Both the position numbers and the translations under genes were made by a program. A stretch of 42,678 nucleotides of DNA from Draconibacterium orientale (GTDB lineage Bacteria > Bacteroidota > Bacteroidia > Bacteroidales > Prolixibacteraceae): contig DYSZ01000011.1 in the NCBI GenBank assembly GCA_020726265.1, positions 1 through 42,678 of the forward strand, read 5' to 3'. Below, piece by piece: positions 1 through 8,360 of this stretch. The first letter of the stretch is position 1, and each line of letters begins with the position of its first letter. Below the pieces are notes generated by a model that was not told the origin of the DNA, made no database searches, and worked only from the letters and a program-made list of their open reading frames with translations.

Positions 1-907
1 TACGCCGTGTAATCGTGGGGTTGATATCAATCTGCATCAGGTAGTTCTGCAACTGACTGTAATATTTTTCGTTGAGCGTGTCTTCCATCAACATCAGCTG
101 CTTTGTGTTGAGCATGCGGTACATGTTTTTATAAATACCTTCTTCCCTGCGGTTGAATTCAAAATTATTCACTTTCACCCTGATGGTTTGCTCGGCAAAT
201 TTATCGCGTCTGAAAGGTCTTGATTCCGTTTGGCGGCCACCGCCGGTTTCCTGTTCTTCCGAATAATTTATGCCATTGTAAAGGGTAAGAACCATGTACT
301 TTTTATCCTCGGTAATTTTCAGAAATCCGGAATCGGCAACAGTTACACTTTCGTTTAATTTATTCCGGGTATGGTCGTAAATCAATAAATCATATAAAAC
401 GTTGGTCTTTTTGTCTTTACGCCCCACTTTAATATTGTATCCATCAATTTCGTTGGTAAACACTCCTTCCTGAAGCACCAGTTCGGGCCTCTGCTGCTTC
501 ACGCTGACCATTAAAGTTGTGAATTTCAGGTTTGTTTGGGGAAGTATATAATTGGCAAAATAAAAAGCCGTTAATGAAACAAAAACAGCGATTACCATCA
601 ATGGTTTCATAATACGAAAAAGCGAAATTCCGGCCGATTTCATAGCCACCAGCTCATAGTTTTCGCCCAGCGAACCAAAAGTCATGATTGAAGCAAGCAG
701 CATGGCAAGTGGAAAAGCATACGGAAGCAACCCGAAGGAAGCATAAAATAGCATTTCACCAAGTATTTTCAGGCTGAGGCCTTTGCCTACCAAATCGCCT
801 ACATATCGCCATAAAAATTGCATTAACAGCACGAATACCACAATAAAAAAGGTCATAAAAAATGGCCCTAGAAATGATTTAATAACGTACAGGTGTAAGC
901 GCTTCAT
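1..907 (-). CDS. LptF/LptG family permease, C-terminus cut by window edge
   Basis: Inner-membrane permease subunit of the LptB2FG lipopolysaccharide exporter. The reading frame opens with MKRLHLYVIKSFLGPF at 907 and runs off the left end, so about 302 residues are visible. Three N-terminal membrane segments are clear, with the family pattern FGSLGENYELVAMKSAGIS near residues 80-100, followed by the periplasmic beta-jellyroll part. It lies 120 bp downstream of the START-like gene on the same strand, so the two may be cotranscribed. A second family member lies at 12054-13133; Bacteroidota normally carry two such genes, and I cannot tell which is LptF and which LptG. Confidence 0.9.
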   Translation of the reverse strand, partial: MKRLHLYVIKSFLGPFFMTFFIVVFVLLMQFLWRYVGDLVGKGLSLKILGEMLFYASFGLLPYAFPLAMLLASIMTFGSLGENYELVAMKSAGISLFRIMKPLMVIAVFVSLTAFYFANYILPQTNLKFTTLMVSVKQQRPELVLQEGVFTNEIDGYNIKVGRKDKKTNVLYDLLIYDHTRNKLNESVTVADSGFLKITEDKKYMVLTLYNGINYSEEQETGGGRQTESRPFRRDKFAEQTIRVKVNNFEFNRREEGIYKNMYRMLNTKQLMLMEDTLNEKYYSQLQNYLMQIDINPTITRR

Positions 908-1026
908 GCTAATTTTTCAATACCGGAAACTGATGCAAAACTATACTTTTTATGAATTGGAGAATGAAAAATAAAGTTAATACGGCTTAATGTTTACTTT
1001 CAAAATTAAATTATCAGGGCTACAAG

Positions 1027-1401
1027 CTAAGAGCCAAGCTTGTGTTTGAGATCCATTACCTGCGAGTCCCACAATTCCTTCGTGCTTTCCACCTCATTTT
1101 CATCGATAAAATCGACCACAATTAACGAGACATCGCCGGTTAATTCATCCTGGGTAATTCTGAATTCAAAATAAGCGTCTTCGTTTAACCAATTGTACCT
1201 AACCAACTTGTTTTCCTTCTGCAGTGTCATTTCAGCGGTCTGCTCAGTTCCTTCCCAAACAAATGTAAATTTCTTACCCCGCACTTTCACATCGTCGGCA
1301 AACCACTCCGTAAGCCCCGATGCAGTACTCAACCAATTGTATAAAACTTTTGGAGAACAATTGACTACATACTCAAGTTGTATTTTTACCTTGTCGCTCA
1401 T
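1027..1401 (-). CDS. START-like / SRPBCC domain protein
   Basis: A 124-residue protein that matches the small START-like (SRPBCC, AHSA1-related) proteins common in Bacteroidota. It starts MSDKVKIQLEYVV and has the family hallmarks: a first strand ending in CSPKVLYNWLSTASGLTEWFA (helix-grip opening), then VRGKKFTFVWEG, then a long C-terminal helix DSQVMDLKHKLGS that would cover the hydrophobic cavity. No signal peptide, so cytoplasmic. The ligand is unknown. Its position just upstream of the lptF/G-type permease suggests a link to envelope lipid metabolism, but that is inference from neighbourhood only. Confidence 0.85.
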   Translation of the reverse strand: MSDKVKIQLEYVVNCSPKVLYNWLSTASGLTEWFADDVKVRGKKFTFVWEGTEQTAEMTLQKENKLVRYNWLNEDAYFEFRITQDELTGDVSLIVVDFIDENEVESTKELWDSQVMDLKHKLGS

Positions 1402-1519
1402 GTGTTCGATTTTGGCTCAATATAATTATTCTGAAACTAACAAACAACTACTGTTTTGTGTCATATTTTTGCATTTCTGGTTTTTAATTTCAAAACCGGA
1501 GTGAATTTAAAATAAATAC

Positions 1520-1527
1520 TATATTTG
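1520..1527 (+). promoter_or_regulatory. Bacteroidota -7 box for the tRNA gene
   Basis: TATATTTG matches the Bacteroidota sigma-ABfr consensus TAnnTTTG. It lies about 83 bp before the tRNA. I see no good TTTG -33 element at the expected distance, so the call rests on the -7 box and context. Confidence 0.45.
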
Positions 1528-1609
1528 CACCGCAAAAAAACAGGCAAGGAAAGGTTACTGATTGGTGAAACTACACCGAAACTGTAAAAGCAAAAGTTGT
1601 TTAAATTTT

Positions 1610-1683
1610 GGCGAGGTAGCTCAGCTGGTTAGAGCGCATGATTCATAATCATGAGGTCGCCGGATCATGCCCGGCTCTCGCTA
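1610..1683 (+). tRNA. tRNA-Met (anticodon CAT)
   Basis: A 74-nt cloverleaf without an encoded CCA. The acceptor stem GGCGAGG pairs with TCTCGCT (G-U at both ends), the D arm is GCTC/GAGC, the anticodon stem CATGA/TCATG holds loop TTCATAA with CAT at 1644-1646, and the T stem is GCCGG/CCGGC. The G1-U72 pair and the lack of the GGG/CCC initiator anticodon stem argue for the elongator rather than the initiator; a tRNA-Ile2 (lysidine-modified CAT) cannot be fully excluded. The T loop reads ATCATGC instead of the usual TTCRANNC form. Confidence 0.93.
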
Positions 1684-1688
1684 CATTG

Positions 1689-1719
1689 AAAAGGGATGAT
1701 TTTTTTCATCCCTTTTTTT
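1689..1719 (+). terminator. Rho-independent terminator after tRNA-Met
   Basis: Hairpin AAAGGGATGA / TCATCCCTTT with a short T-rich loop, followed by a T run, directly downstream of the tRNA. Confidence 0.85.
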
Positions 1720-1866
1720 CATAAACGACTTCATTATTAATTGTACTATTCAGATTTAAAACAGCGTCTTAAGGAAAATGCTCTTGCTGCTTTTAAAGAA
1801 AATGACAACGGCAGGTAATATTTTTTCATTTTTTGTGTTTCTTCGCTATCCTTTAAAAAAAGCAGC

Positions 1867-3129
1867 ATGAACTTTCAATTAAAATATTCAGAATTCAGAT
1901 TAGTAGTCTCCGGATTAACGCTCATTATCATTACAATGGCATCTTGTTCCCTTTTCAAAAAGGAAGAAAAACCGGCACCTCCGGTTATTGTAAAAGAACC
2001 TGAACTTAAATATGGTTTGCCAGTAGATTCATTTTTTATTGAAACCGGCAAAGTCGGTTCTGGTCAGCATTTGAGCAGTATTTTAAGCCGTTACGGTGTT
2101 GGATTGGGTACAATTGACACACTTGCCCGTAAATCGGCTGGAGTTTTTGATTTACGCAAAATCAGGGAGGGCAACAATTACACGGTTTTCCAGTCGCGCG
2201 ACAGTTTAAAAAAGCCCAAATTTTTTGTTTACGAAATTTCGCCCGTACATTATGCTGTTTTTCAACTGTCAGATTCACTCCGTGTTTTTTCCGGACAAAA
2301 AGAAGTAAAATATGTGGTTAAAAAATCACAGGGCGTTATTGAATCATCACTTTGGAATACAATGAAAGCCAACAACATTGATCCCATGCTCGCTTTGAAC
2401 CTCGAAAATGTGTATGCCTGGACCATCGATTTTTTCAGTTTGCAAAAGGGCGACCGTTTCAGGCTGATTTACGATGAAATTTATGTCGATTCGGTTTCAA
2501 TCGGGATTAATAATATTTATGCTGCGCAGTTCGACTATTACGGAAAGGAAATTTATGCTTTCAGGTTCGATAAAAACGATTCGGTTGGCTATTACAACGG
2601 AAATGGTGAAAACCTGCAAAAAGAGTTTTTAAAGGCCCCGCTTAAATTTTACCGCATCAGCTCAGGGTTTTCGTCGGGACGAATGCACCCGATTTTACGC
2701 ATTGTACGCCCGCATCACGGTGTCGATTATGCCGCGCCAAAAGGAACCCCGGTGATGAGCATTGGCGAAGGAACAGTAATTTCGAAAGGCTGGGCAGGCG
2801 GCGGAGGTAACAGTTTAAAAATCAGACACAACTCAACTTATACAACCCAATATATGCACCTCGCCGGATATGCCGACGGCATTTCGGTTGGTGCACGCGT
2901 GCGACAGGGTCAGGTTATCGGATATGTCGGAGCAACAGGACTGGCTACCGGGCCACACCTCGATTTCAGGGTGTACAGAGGTGGCAGCGCTGTGAATCCG
3001 CTCACCATTGAATCGCCGCCCGCCCGACCTGTGGATCAGCAATACATGCCCGAATACACGGCTATGAAAGATTCATTGCTAAATGACTTAAAATCGATTG
3101 AGTGGGAAAGCTATAACCCGGGCAACTGA
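1867..3129 (+). CDS. M23 family metallopeptidase lipoprotein
   Basis: A 420-residue envelope protein with a lipoprotein signal (lipobox MASC, Cys27), a central all-beta region, and a C-terminal LytM/M23 domain from about residue 270. The zinc motif HxxxD is visible in HHGVDYAAP; the second motif reads GPHLDFRV, where His364 is kept but the usual second histidine of HxH is Asp366. M23 enzymes cut peptidoglycan peptide cross-links; LytM-like proteins lacking a zinc ligand often serve as amidase activators. This Asp form occurs in Bacteroidota M23 proteins as far as I recall, so activity is uncertain. The gene stands alone after the tRNA terminator. Confidence 0.9.
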   Translation: MNFQLKYSEFRLVVSGLTLIIITMASCSLFKKEEKPAPPVIVKEPELKYGLPVDSFFIETGKVGSGQHLSSILSRYGVGLGTIDTLARKSAGVFDLRKIREGNNYTVFQSRDSLKKPKFFVYEISPVHYAVFQLSDSLRVFSGQKEVKYVVKKSQGVIESSLWNTMKANNIDPMLALNLENVYAWTIDFFSLQKGDRFRLIYDEIYVDSVSIGINNIYAAQFDYYGKEIYAFRFDKNDSVGYYNGNGENLQKEFLKAPLKFYRISSGFSSGRMHPILRIVRPHHGVDYAAPKGTPVMSIGEGTVISKGWAGGGGNSLKIRHNSTYTTQYMHLAGYADGISVGARVRQGQVIGYVGATGLATGPHLDFRVYRGGSAVNPLTIESPPARPVDQQYMPEYTAMKDSLLNDLKSIEWESYNPGN

Positions 3130-3665
3130 TTTAACAGCAATGAGTATCGGGCATCCTGTTCTGACTGACTTAATGGTGTGAATCGGGTATCCGGCATCTC
3201 TGCATCCTTTTCTCAAAACCCTTTGTACTTCACATTCAGCACATTCGGCGTTTCTGCAGAACAAACGCAATAACGGCTATCCGGCGGAATTATCTCGTTC
3301 GGATTCTGTGTGCTGACAAAAAAAATCCAACATGATGAAAAAAAAATGTTCATAAAAAAGATTTTAATTTTATTGGTTTGGTTTTTAAAAATTTCCGTGG
3401 CTGCAAAGTATAAATTGCCCAGGTGAAGAAAGACTGAAAATACAAATTTACAAGTAATTGACCACAGAAAAGGGGAATTGTAAGCAAGACGAATTCTTCT
3501 TTTTAACTCAATTTGTTTTTAAACATAAGTAAAATATAATTTTAAAAGTCGGTGGCTTTACCAATTTGAAAAGAGTATAAAATACTTACAATGAGCAATT
3601 AAAACTAATATTTAGCTGTTTAATACGTAATTTTATCGAACAAACCGTTCAATAACAGCATTGAA
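3130..3665 (+). other. Intergenic region, no gene seen
   Basis: A 536-bp stretch, AT-rich in its second half, between the M23 gene and the truncated membrane-protein gene. I see no conserved protein, no RNA fold and no clear -7 box. A 60-codon open frame on the minus strand (3088-3270) overlaps the M23 gene and has no recognisable features. Confidence 0.5.
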
Positions 3666-4085
3666 ATGAACAAGTGCAATCACAGGGTATTTCTTTTTTC
3701 AATGAGTTTTATAACTGTTTTTGTTTTTGTGCTACTGGCATTTTATGGGAGCAGCTACTATGCAACTTCGTTTGAAGAACGTTTTTTTCATGCACAAAAC
3801 GAAACGCTGAAACCCAGTGGCAGTATTGGTCACGGCATTGGCATAGCCGGTTCGTTTTTTATGCTTTTTGGCGTTTTCAGTTATATGGCGCGCAAACGCA
3901 TCAGGATGTTTTCGCGAATCGGAATTCTGAAACACTGGCTCGAATTTCATATTTTTCTTTGTACCCTCAGGTCAATATTGGTATTTTACCACACTTCGTT
4001 TAAATTTGGCGGGCTCGTGTCCATCAGTTTCTGGAGCATGGTGGCAGTGGTTTTCAGCGGGGTTACAAGAAATTACGCCGATTGA
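3666..4085 (+). pseudogene. 5' fragment of a polytopic (cytochrome b-like) membrane protein
   Basis: Encodes 139 residues starting MNKCNHRVFLFSMSF. It has four hydrophobic segments (about residues 8-28, 50-70, 95-112, 117-134) and His residues at the membrane faces (SIGHGIG, KHWLEFHIF, FYHTSF), a layout like membrane di-heme proteins. The text after WSMVAVVFSGV should continue as a further helix or loop but instead stops after TRNYAD. The last codons coincide with the point where a different protein starts to make sense in another frame (see 4066-5364). I read this as the front of a gene joined to the back of another by a deletion. The precise family is not certain. Confidence 0.6.
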
Positions 4086-5364
4086 AAAGAGTGAAGAAGT
4101 TACAGCAGCAGCAATTCAGGCTGCTTCAGACCCCGAAAAATTAAAAACCAAAGAAAAAAACAGTCAGCTGATAACCTGTCGCATCGCCGTTTCTTCCTAT
4201 TCCAATTTTTCGAATGTTGCCAATAACAGTCACCGGTTGAGATATACAGTGATTGCCAATGCCGGTCAAACCGGACATACCAAGTTAGCTGCTGAATCGT
4301 ATATTTCGTTTACTCATAAAATAAACGAATGGGAAAAAGTACAGGCTAACTTAAACAGTGCGCTGAAAATATATACACTGGCAGTTCGGTACAACTTCGG
4401 CGAAAAGGCTTCGCTGTGGGCTGGCCGGAAAACAAATCCGGCGATCGCCAATGTGGGTGCGGTTGACGGACTTCAGTTTGAATACAGGTTTGGCAAAATA
4501 TACACAGGTGTGGTCACCGGCTTTCGGCCTGATTATACAGATTACAGCTTCAATTCTTCGTTGTTTGAATATGGCGTTTATGCCGGGCAAACTATCAATC
4601 TTGCAAACGGGAGTTTGCAATCGTCACTGGCTGTTTTTGAACAACGTAATAAAGGAAATACAGACAGAAGGTTTATGTATTTTCAACACAGCAATTCGGC
4701 AATTAAAAATTTAACAGTATTTGCATCATGCGAACTCGATTTGTACAAACTGGCCGACAGTGTTCCAAAAAATGAAGTTTCGCTTACAGGGCTTTATCTT
4801 TCAGCCAGGTACCGGATCTCGAAACAAATTGCAGTTTTTGGTTCATACGACAACCGAAAGAATGTGATTTATTACGAAACTTTCAGAAACTATGCCGACG
4901 ATATCATTCAACTTGCCAGCCGTCAGGGATTCAGGCTGAATGCAACCTACCGCCCTGTGAACAAATTGTTTTTTGGGTTTAATGCCGGAACCCGTTTTTC
5001 GAAATCGGACCCACGCCCCACAAAAACGCTGAATGGATATGGAACATGGTCATCGATTCCGGCGCTAAATGTTTCACTTACACTTTCGGCCGACCTGCTG
5101 CAAAATAGCTATCTCGACGGACAGGTTTTCGGGGCGAAGCTCACCAAAGATTTTATTAAAAATAAGGTACAAACAGTTTTTAATTACAGGTTTACGCGAT
5201 TTGATTATACTTCGTCAATTACCAATCTTTTGCAGAATATTTGCGAAATCGATGTCAGTTACCAATTCAACAGAAGGCTTTTTATGTCGGCTAATTTTGA
5301 AACTACTTTCCAGCCTGAGCAAAATTTCAACCGGCTGTATTTAAATCTGAGAAGAAAATTTTAA
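4066..5364 (+). pseudogene. 3' fragment of an outer-membrane beta-barrel-type protein
   Basis: From about 4066 the frame reads QEITPIEKSEEVTAAAI and then a long series of amphipathic beta strands with short turns, ending in the outer-membrane C-terminal signature FNRLYLNLRRKF (terminal Phe). No signal peptide can be found: the nearest in-frame ATG at 4006 lies inside the preceding gene in the wrong frame, and the 20 residues it would add (MAGSCPSVSGAWWQW...) are simply that gene read out of frame. So the N-terminus and export signal are missing. Original role unknown; strands resemble porin-like barrels. The following gene is NrfJ-like, which suggests an extracytoplasmic electron-transfer locus. 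Confidence 0.6.
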
Positions 5365-5426
5365 TATTACCACTGATAAAATTTTAGAATCAAAAAAAAC
5401 GTAGTAGAAACTTTAATAATAAAAGA

Positions 5427-6194
5427 ATGAGAAGTATGAAAATTTTTGCGTTGATGGTTACCGTGCTGATGTTTGCATCGTGTGTGAAGAATAAGAATTT
5501 TCAGAATGCAGAAAACACCAGCGCTGCCGCCGCCAATATGTTTGAAGTAAAAGAAGTGGTGCAGGCGAACAATTACTCCTATTTGAGAGTAGCTGAGAAA
5601 GGCGGCGAAAAATGGGTTGCCGTATCGAAACAGGAAATAAACGTTGGTGATGTGTATTATTACGAAGGCTCACTGCAAATGAATCAATTTCACAGCAAAG
5701 ACCTCGACCGCACTTTTGATGTTATTTTCTTTCTGAACCAAATCAGCAAAACTCCCATTGTTGCTGTGGGAATGGGGGCAATGGGTGGTTCAGCCGGTGC
5801 AATGGGTGGTGGAATGCCAGCTCATGCAGGCAAAGTTAACGTTGACCAGAACAGTGCTGTTAAACTCGAAAAAAGTTCAGAAGAGATTTCTGTCGCACAA
5901 ATTTTTGCCAATCGTGCCGACTACGAAGGAAAAGAAATTGAAATCCGCGGTGTTGTGGTAAAAGTGAACAAAGAAGTGATGGGGAAAAACTGGATTCACA
6001 TTCAGGATGGCACCAACGATAACGCCAACTTCGACCTTACTGTCACAAGTCTTGATCTTGCTGAAGTTGATGACGAAGTTACTTTTAAAGGGAAAATTAT
6101 ATTGAACAAAGATTTTGGTGCAGGGTATTTTTACGAAGTTATTATGGAAGAAGCCAAAATTGTAACTGTTAAAAAAGCCATAACTGCCATGTAG
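5427..6194 (+). CDS. NrfJ-like lipoprotein with OB-fold C-terminal domain
   Basis: A 255-residue lipoprotein (MFASC lipobox). Residues about 40-110 match the NrfJ-type pattern: NYSYLRV, W.AV, VGDVYYYEGSLQM, then FHSKDLDRTFDVIFFL. A Gly/Met/Ala-rich linker follows (GMGAMGGSAGAMGGGM), and then an OB-fold like domain (about 150-245; YEGKEIEIRGVVVKVN, NWIHIQDGT). NrfJ-related proteins accompany multiheme cytochrome c systems such as nitrite reductase. It lies 62 bp after the barrel fragment and ends in a terminator. Being intact beside two broken neighbours, it may be a survivor of a decayed cytochrome locus. Exact function not known. Confidence 0.75.
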   Translation: MRSMKIFALMVTVLMFASCVKNKNFQNAENTSAAAANMFEVKEVVQANNYSYLRVAEKGGEKWVAVSKQEINVGDVYYYEGSLQMNQFHSKDLDRTFDVIFFLNQISKTPIVAVGMGAMGGSAGAMGGGMPAHAGKVNVDQNSAVKLEKSSEEISVAQIFANRADYEGKEIEIRGVVVKVNKEVMGKNWIHIQDGTNDNANFDLTVTSLDLAEVDDEVTFKGKIILNKDFGAGYFYEVIMEEAKIVTVKKAITAM

Positions 6195-6214
6195 AGTACT
6201 GATTATAGCTGATG

Positions 6215-6252
6215 AAAAAAGCTCCTGCAAAACAACTTGCCGGGGCTTTTTT
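6215..6252 (+). terminator. Terminator of the NrfJ-like gene
   Basis: Hairpin with arms AAAAAGCTCC and GGGGCTTTTT around a 15-nt loop followed by T residues, 20 bp past the stop codon. Confidence 0.75.
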
Positions 6253-6274
6253 GCATTGTCGGCTTAGCAATAAA

Positions 6275-6308
6275 AAAGGTCCGGAAATCAAAGACTCCCG
6301 GACCTTTA
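6275..6308 (-). terminator. Terminator of the DUF1080 gene
   Basis: Perfect 10-bp stem AAAGGTCCGG / CCGGACCTTT; read on the minus strand it is followed by TTT, and it lies 30 bp past the stop of the minus-strand gene. Together with the preceding hairpin it separates two convergent genes. Confidence 0.85.
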
Positions 6309-6338
6309 CATCGTCCTGGTTTTATCAAAAATATCAGG

Positions 6339-7136
6339 CTAATTTGTTTCTAAAATTTTAATGTTACGGAACCAAACATCGTCACCGTGGTCTTGCAGCG
6401 CAATAACACCCGATTTTGGAACATTTGCCCAGTCAGGATTAAGTTCCGGGAACTTTGAGCCGGCAACCAGTTTGTTCCAGTCTTCGGTCCACAGGTGGTA
6501 TTCAAGCACTGTTTCGCCATTCTGACGGTGCCAAACGCTACCTTTATAAACTTCAATTTCAATTGAGTTCCATTCACCGGCAGGTTTCGCATTTTGCGGT
6601 ACAGCGGGAATCAGGTCGTAAAGCGAGCCTGCCATGCGGTTTCCATCTTTTCCGGCACGGGCATCAGGATGTTTGGCATTGTCAAGCACCTGCATTTCGG
6701 GAGCTGTTTTATAAATGGGCCATTCCGGAACTTCTTTACCTAAATAAAAGATACCCGAGTTGCCACCTTCCGAAATTTTCCACTCCATTTTCAACCTGAA
6801 ATTTGAATACTCTTTTGTGGTGATAATGTCGCCTCCATCGGTTGCTCCAGCTTCACCCTGACCAGAAGCTTTACAATGCAGTGTGCCATCAACAATTTCC
6901 CATCCATCTGGGAAATCAGTACGGTTGTTACCACGCCAACCAGTGGAGTCCTGTCCGTTAAACAGCAGCACCCAGCCTTCTGCAATTTCCTGTTGTTTTA
7001 ACTGGTTTGGGCCAACGCTGTCAACAGCAGCGCTTTTTTCTTCAGCAGCCGGTTTTTTCCCGCCCTGGCACGATGACAAACCTGCAACAACAACAGCAGT
7101 CATCAAGATTAAGAATAGTTTTTTCATTGATTTCAA
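6339..7136 (-). CDS. DUF1080 / 3-keto-disaccharide hydrolase domain lipoprotein
   Basis: A 265-residue lipoprotein (signal peptide MKSMKKLFLILMTAVVV, lipobox LSSC, Cys23) with a single DUF1080 (PF06439) domain, a concanavalin-like beta sandwich from about residue 50. Visible family motifs: GWVLLFNGQDSTGW, FRLKMEWKISEGGNSGIFYL, PEMQVLDNAKHPDA, and the closing IALQDHGDDVWFRNIKI. Family members hydrolyse 3-keto-glycosides or bind glycans in the periplasm or on the cell surface. It stands alone, divergent from pfkA, so its substrate cannot be deduced from the context. Confidence 0.9.
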   Translation of the reverse strand: MKSMKKLFLILMTAVVVAGLSSCQGGKKPAAEEKSAAVDSVGPNQLKQQEIAEGWVLLFNGQDSTGWRGNNRTDFPDGWEIVDGTLHCKASGQGEAGATDGGDIITTKEYSNFRLKMEWKISEGGNSGIFYLGKEVPEWPIYKTAPEMQVLDNAKHPDARAGKDGNRMAGSLYDLIPAVPQNAKPAGEWNSIEIEVYKGSVWHRQNGETVLEYHLWTEDWNKLVAGSKFPELNPDWANVPKSGVIALQDHGDDVWFRNIKILETN

Positions 7137-7265
7137 TTTTAACGATTAATATTAAGTCTTGTAAATAGTTTCATTCAGGCAGCAACAAAAATAATAAAAT
7201 CGGTTATTCTTTTGTAAATTCGAAAAGCGAATTCAAAAAAGTATCAACAGATAAATTTTCAGGTT

Positions 7266-8309
7266 ATGAATACGTTTGCAAAACCAAAAAGAATTGGAAT
7301 TCTTACTGCCGGTGGCGATTGCCCCGGGTTGAATGCAGCCATTCGCGGCGTTGGTAAAACTGCCATTGTTGAATTCGGAATGCAGGTTCTTGGCTTTAAC
7401 GCTGGATTTTCGGGATTAATCAACGGCGATTTTATTGAATTGAAAGCCTCGCAGTTATCGGGTATTTTAACGCTTGGCGGAACCATATTGGGTACTTCGC
7501 GCGAAAAACCATACAAACTGGTGGCCGAGGATGGAAAAGAAAACCATAAACCTGAAAAAATTATTGAAAACTACCATCATCTTGGGTTGGATGCTGTGGT
7601 TTGTATTGGTGGCAACGGAACCATGAAAACGGCTCATTTACTTTCGCAGGAAGGGCTGAACATTATTGGAATACCGAAAACCATCGACAATGATGTGTGG
7701 GGGACAGACGTTACTTTTGGATTCGACTCGGCTGTACAGATTGCCACCGATGCCATCGACAGGTTACATACAACTGCCAACTCGCACCAGCGCGTAATGA
7801 TTATTGAAATTATGGGGCACAACGCCGGCTGGCTGGCGCTCTACTCGGGAATTGCCGGTGGTGGCGATATCATCCTGATTCCTGAATTGCCATACAACCT
7901 CGACGTGGTGATTCGCAATATTGAGAAACGATACGAAGACAAAAAGCCGTATTCAATTGTTGTGGTGGCCGAAGGTATTGAACACCCTAAAAACCAAAGC
8001 GCTGCCAATTATGTGGCTAAAACCATTGAAGCAGCTACCGGAGTGGAAACCCGCGAAACTGTTCTGGGTTACATACAGCGCGGTGGAAGCCCAACACCCA
8101 TGGACCGTATTCTGGCCACCCGATACGGGGCTTTTGCTGCACAATGTATTGCCGACGGCAATTTTGGCACCATGGTGGCTATTCACAAAAACGAGGTAAC
8201 TACTGTTCCGTTAGAAGAAGTGGGCGGCAAACTCAGATTGGTTGAACCCAGTCTTGGTCTGATTCAGAAAGCCCGGAATATGGGTGTTTCATTCGGAGAT
8301 GAAGAATAA
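7266..8309 (+). CDS. pfkA: 6-phosphofructokinase
   Basis: A 347-residue glycolytic enzyme that phosphorylates fructose-6-phosphate. Family signatures: TAGGDCPGLNAAIR (phosphate-donor loop), GGNGTMKTA, PKTIDNDVWGTD with the catalytic Asp, MGHNAGWLALYSGIAGG, and GYIQRGGSPTPMDR. Two positions that discriminate donors are mixed: Gly118 (E. coli 104, the ATP type) together with Lys138 (E. coli 124, the pyrophosphate type). The residue equal to E. coli Asp103 is Asn117. This pattern is that of the 'clade P/X' mixed group, so the donor (ATP or pyrophosphate) is not settled by sequence. Single gene, divergent from the DUF1080 gene across 129 bp. Confidence 0.95.
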   Translation: MNTFAKPKRIGILTAGGDCPGLNAAIRGVGKTAIVEFGMQVLGFNAGFSGLINGDFIELKASQLSGILTLGGTILGTSREKPYKLVAEDGKENHKPEKIIENYHHLGLDAVVCIGGNGTMKTAHLLSQEGLNIIGIPKTIDNDVWGTDVTFGFDSAVQIATDAIDRLHTTANSHQRVMIIEIMGHNAGWLALYSGIAGGGDIILIPELPYNLDVVIRNIEKRYEDKKPYSIVVVAEGIEHPKNQSAANYVAKTIEAATGVETRETVLGYIQRGGSPTPMDRILATRYGAFAAQCIADGNFGTMVAIHKNEVTTVPLEEVGGKLRLVEPSLGLIQKARNMGVSFGDEE

Positions 8310-8360
8310 TTTCAGTGGTTCAGCCGTAAATGTGAAGTGTTTGCCAATCCTTAATTCCTG

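Noticed and set aside
1738-1818. Small frame reading LYYSDLKQRLKENALAAFKE after the tRNA
   Set aside because: I considered a GIY-YIG-type endonuclease tail, but 25 codons without start or catalytic motif cannot support this.
3088-3270. Minus-strand open frame of 60 codons with several Cys
   Set aside because: Overlaps the M23 gene and shows no CxxC spacing of a known zinc finger.
4006-4065. ATG at 4006 as a start for the 452-codon barrel frame
   Set aside because: The first 20 codons lie inside the upstream membrane-protein gene in a different frame and give text without a signal peptide; an outer-membrane protein cannot start this way.
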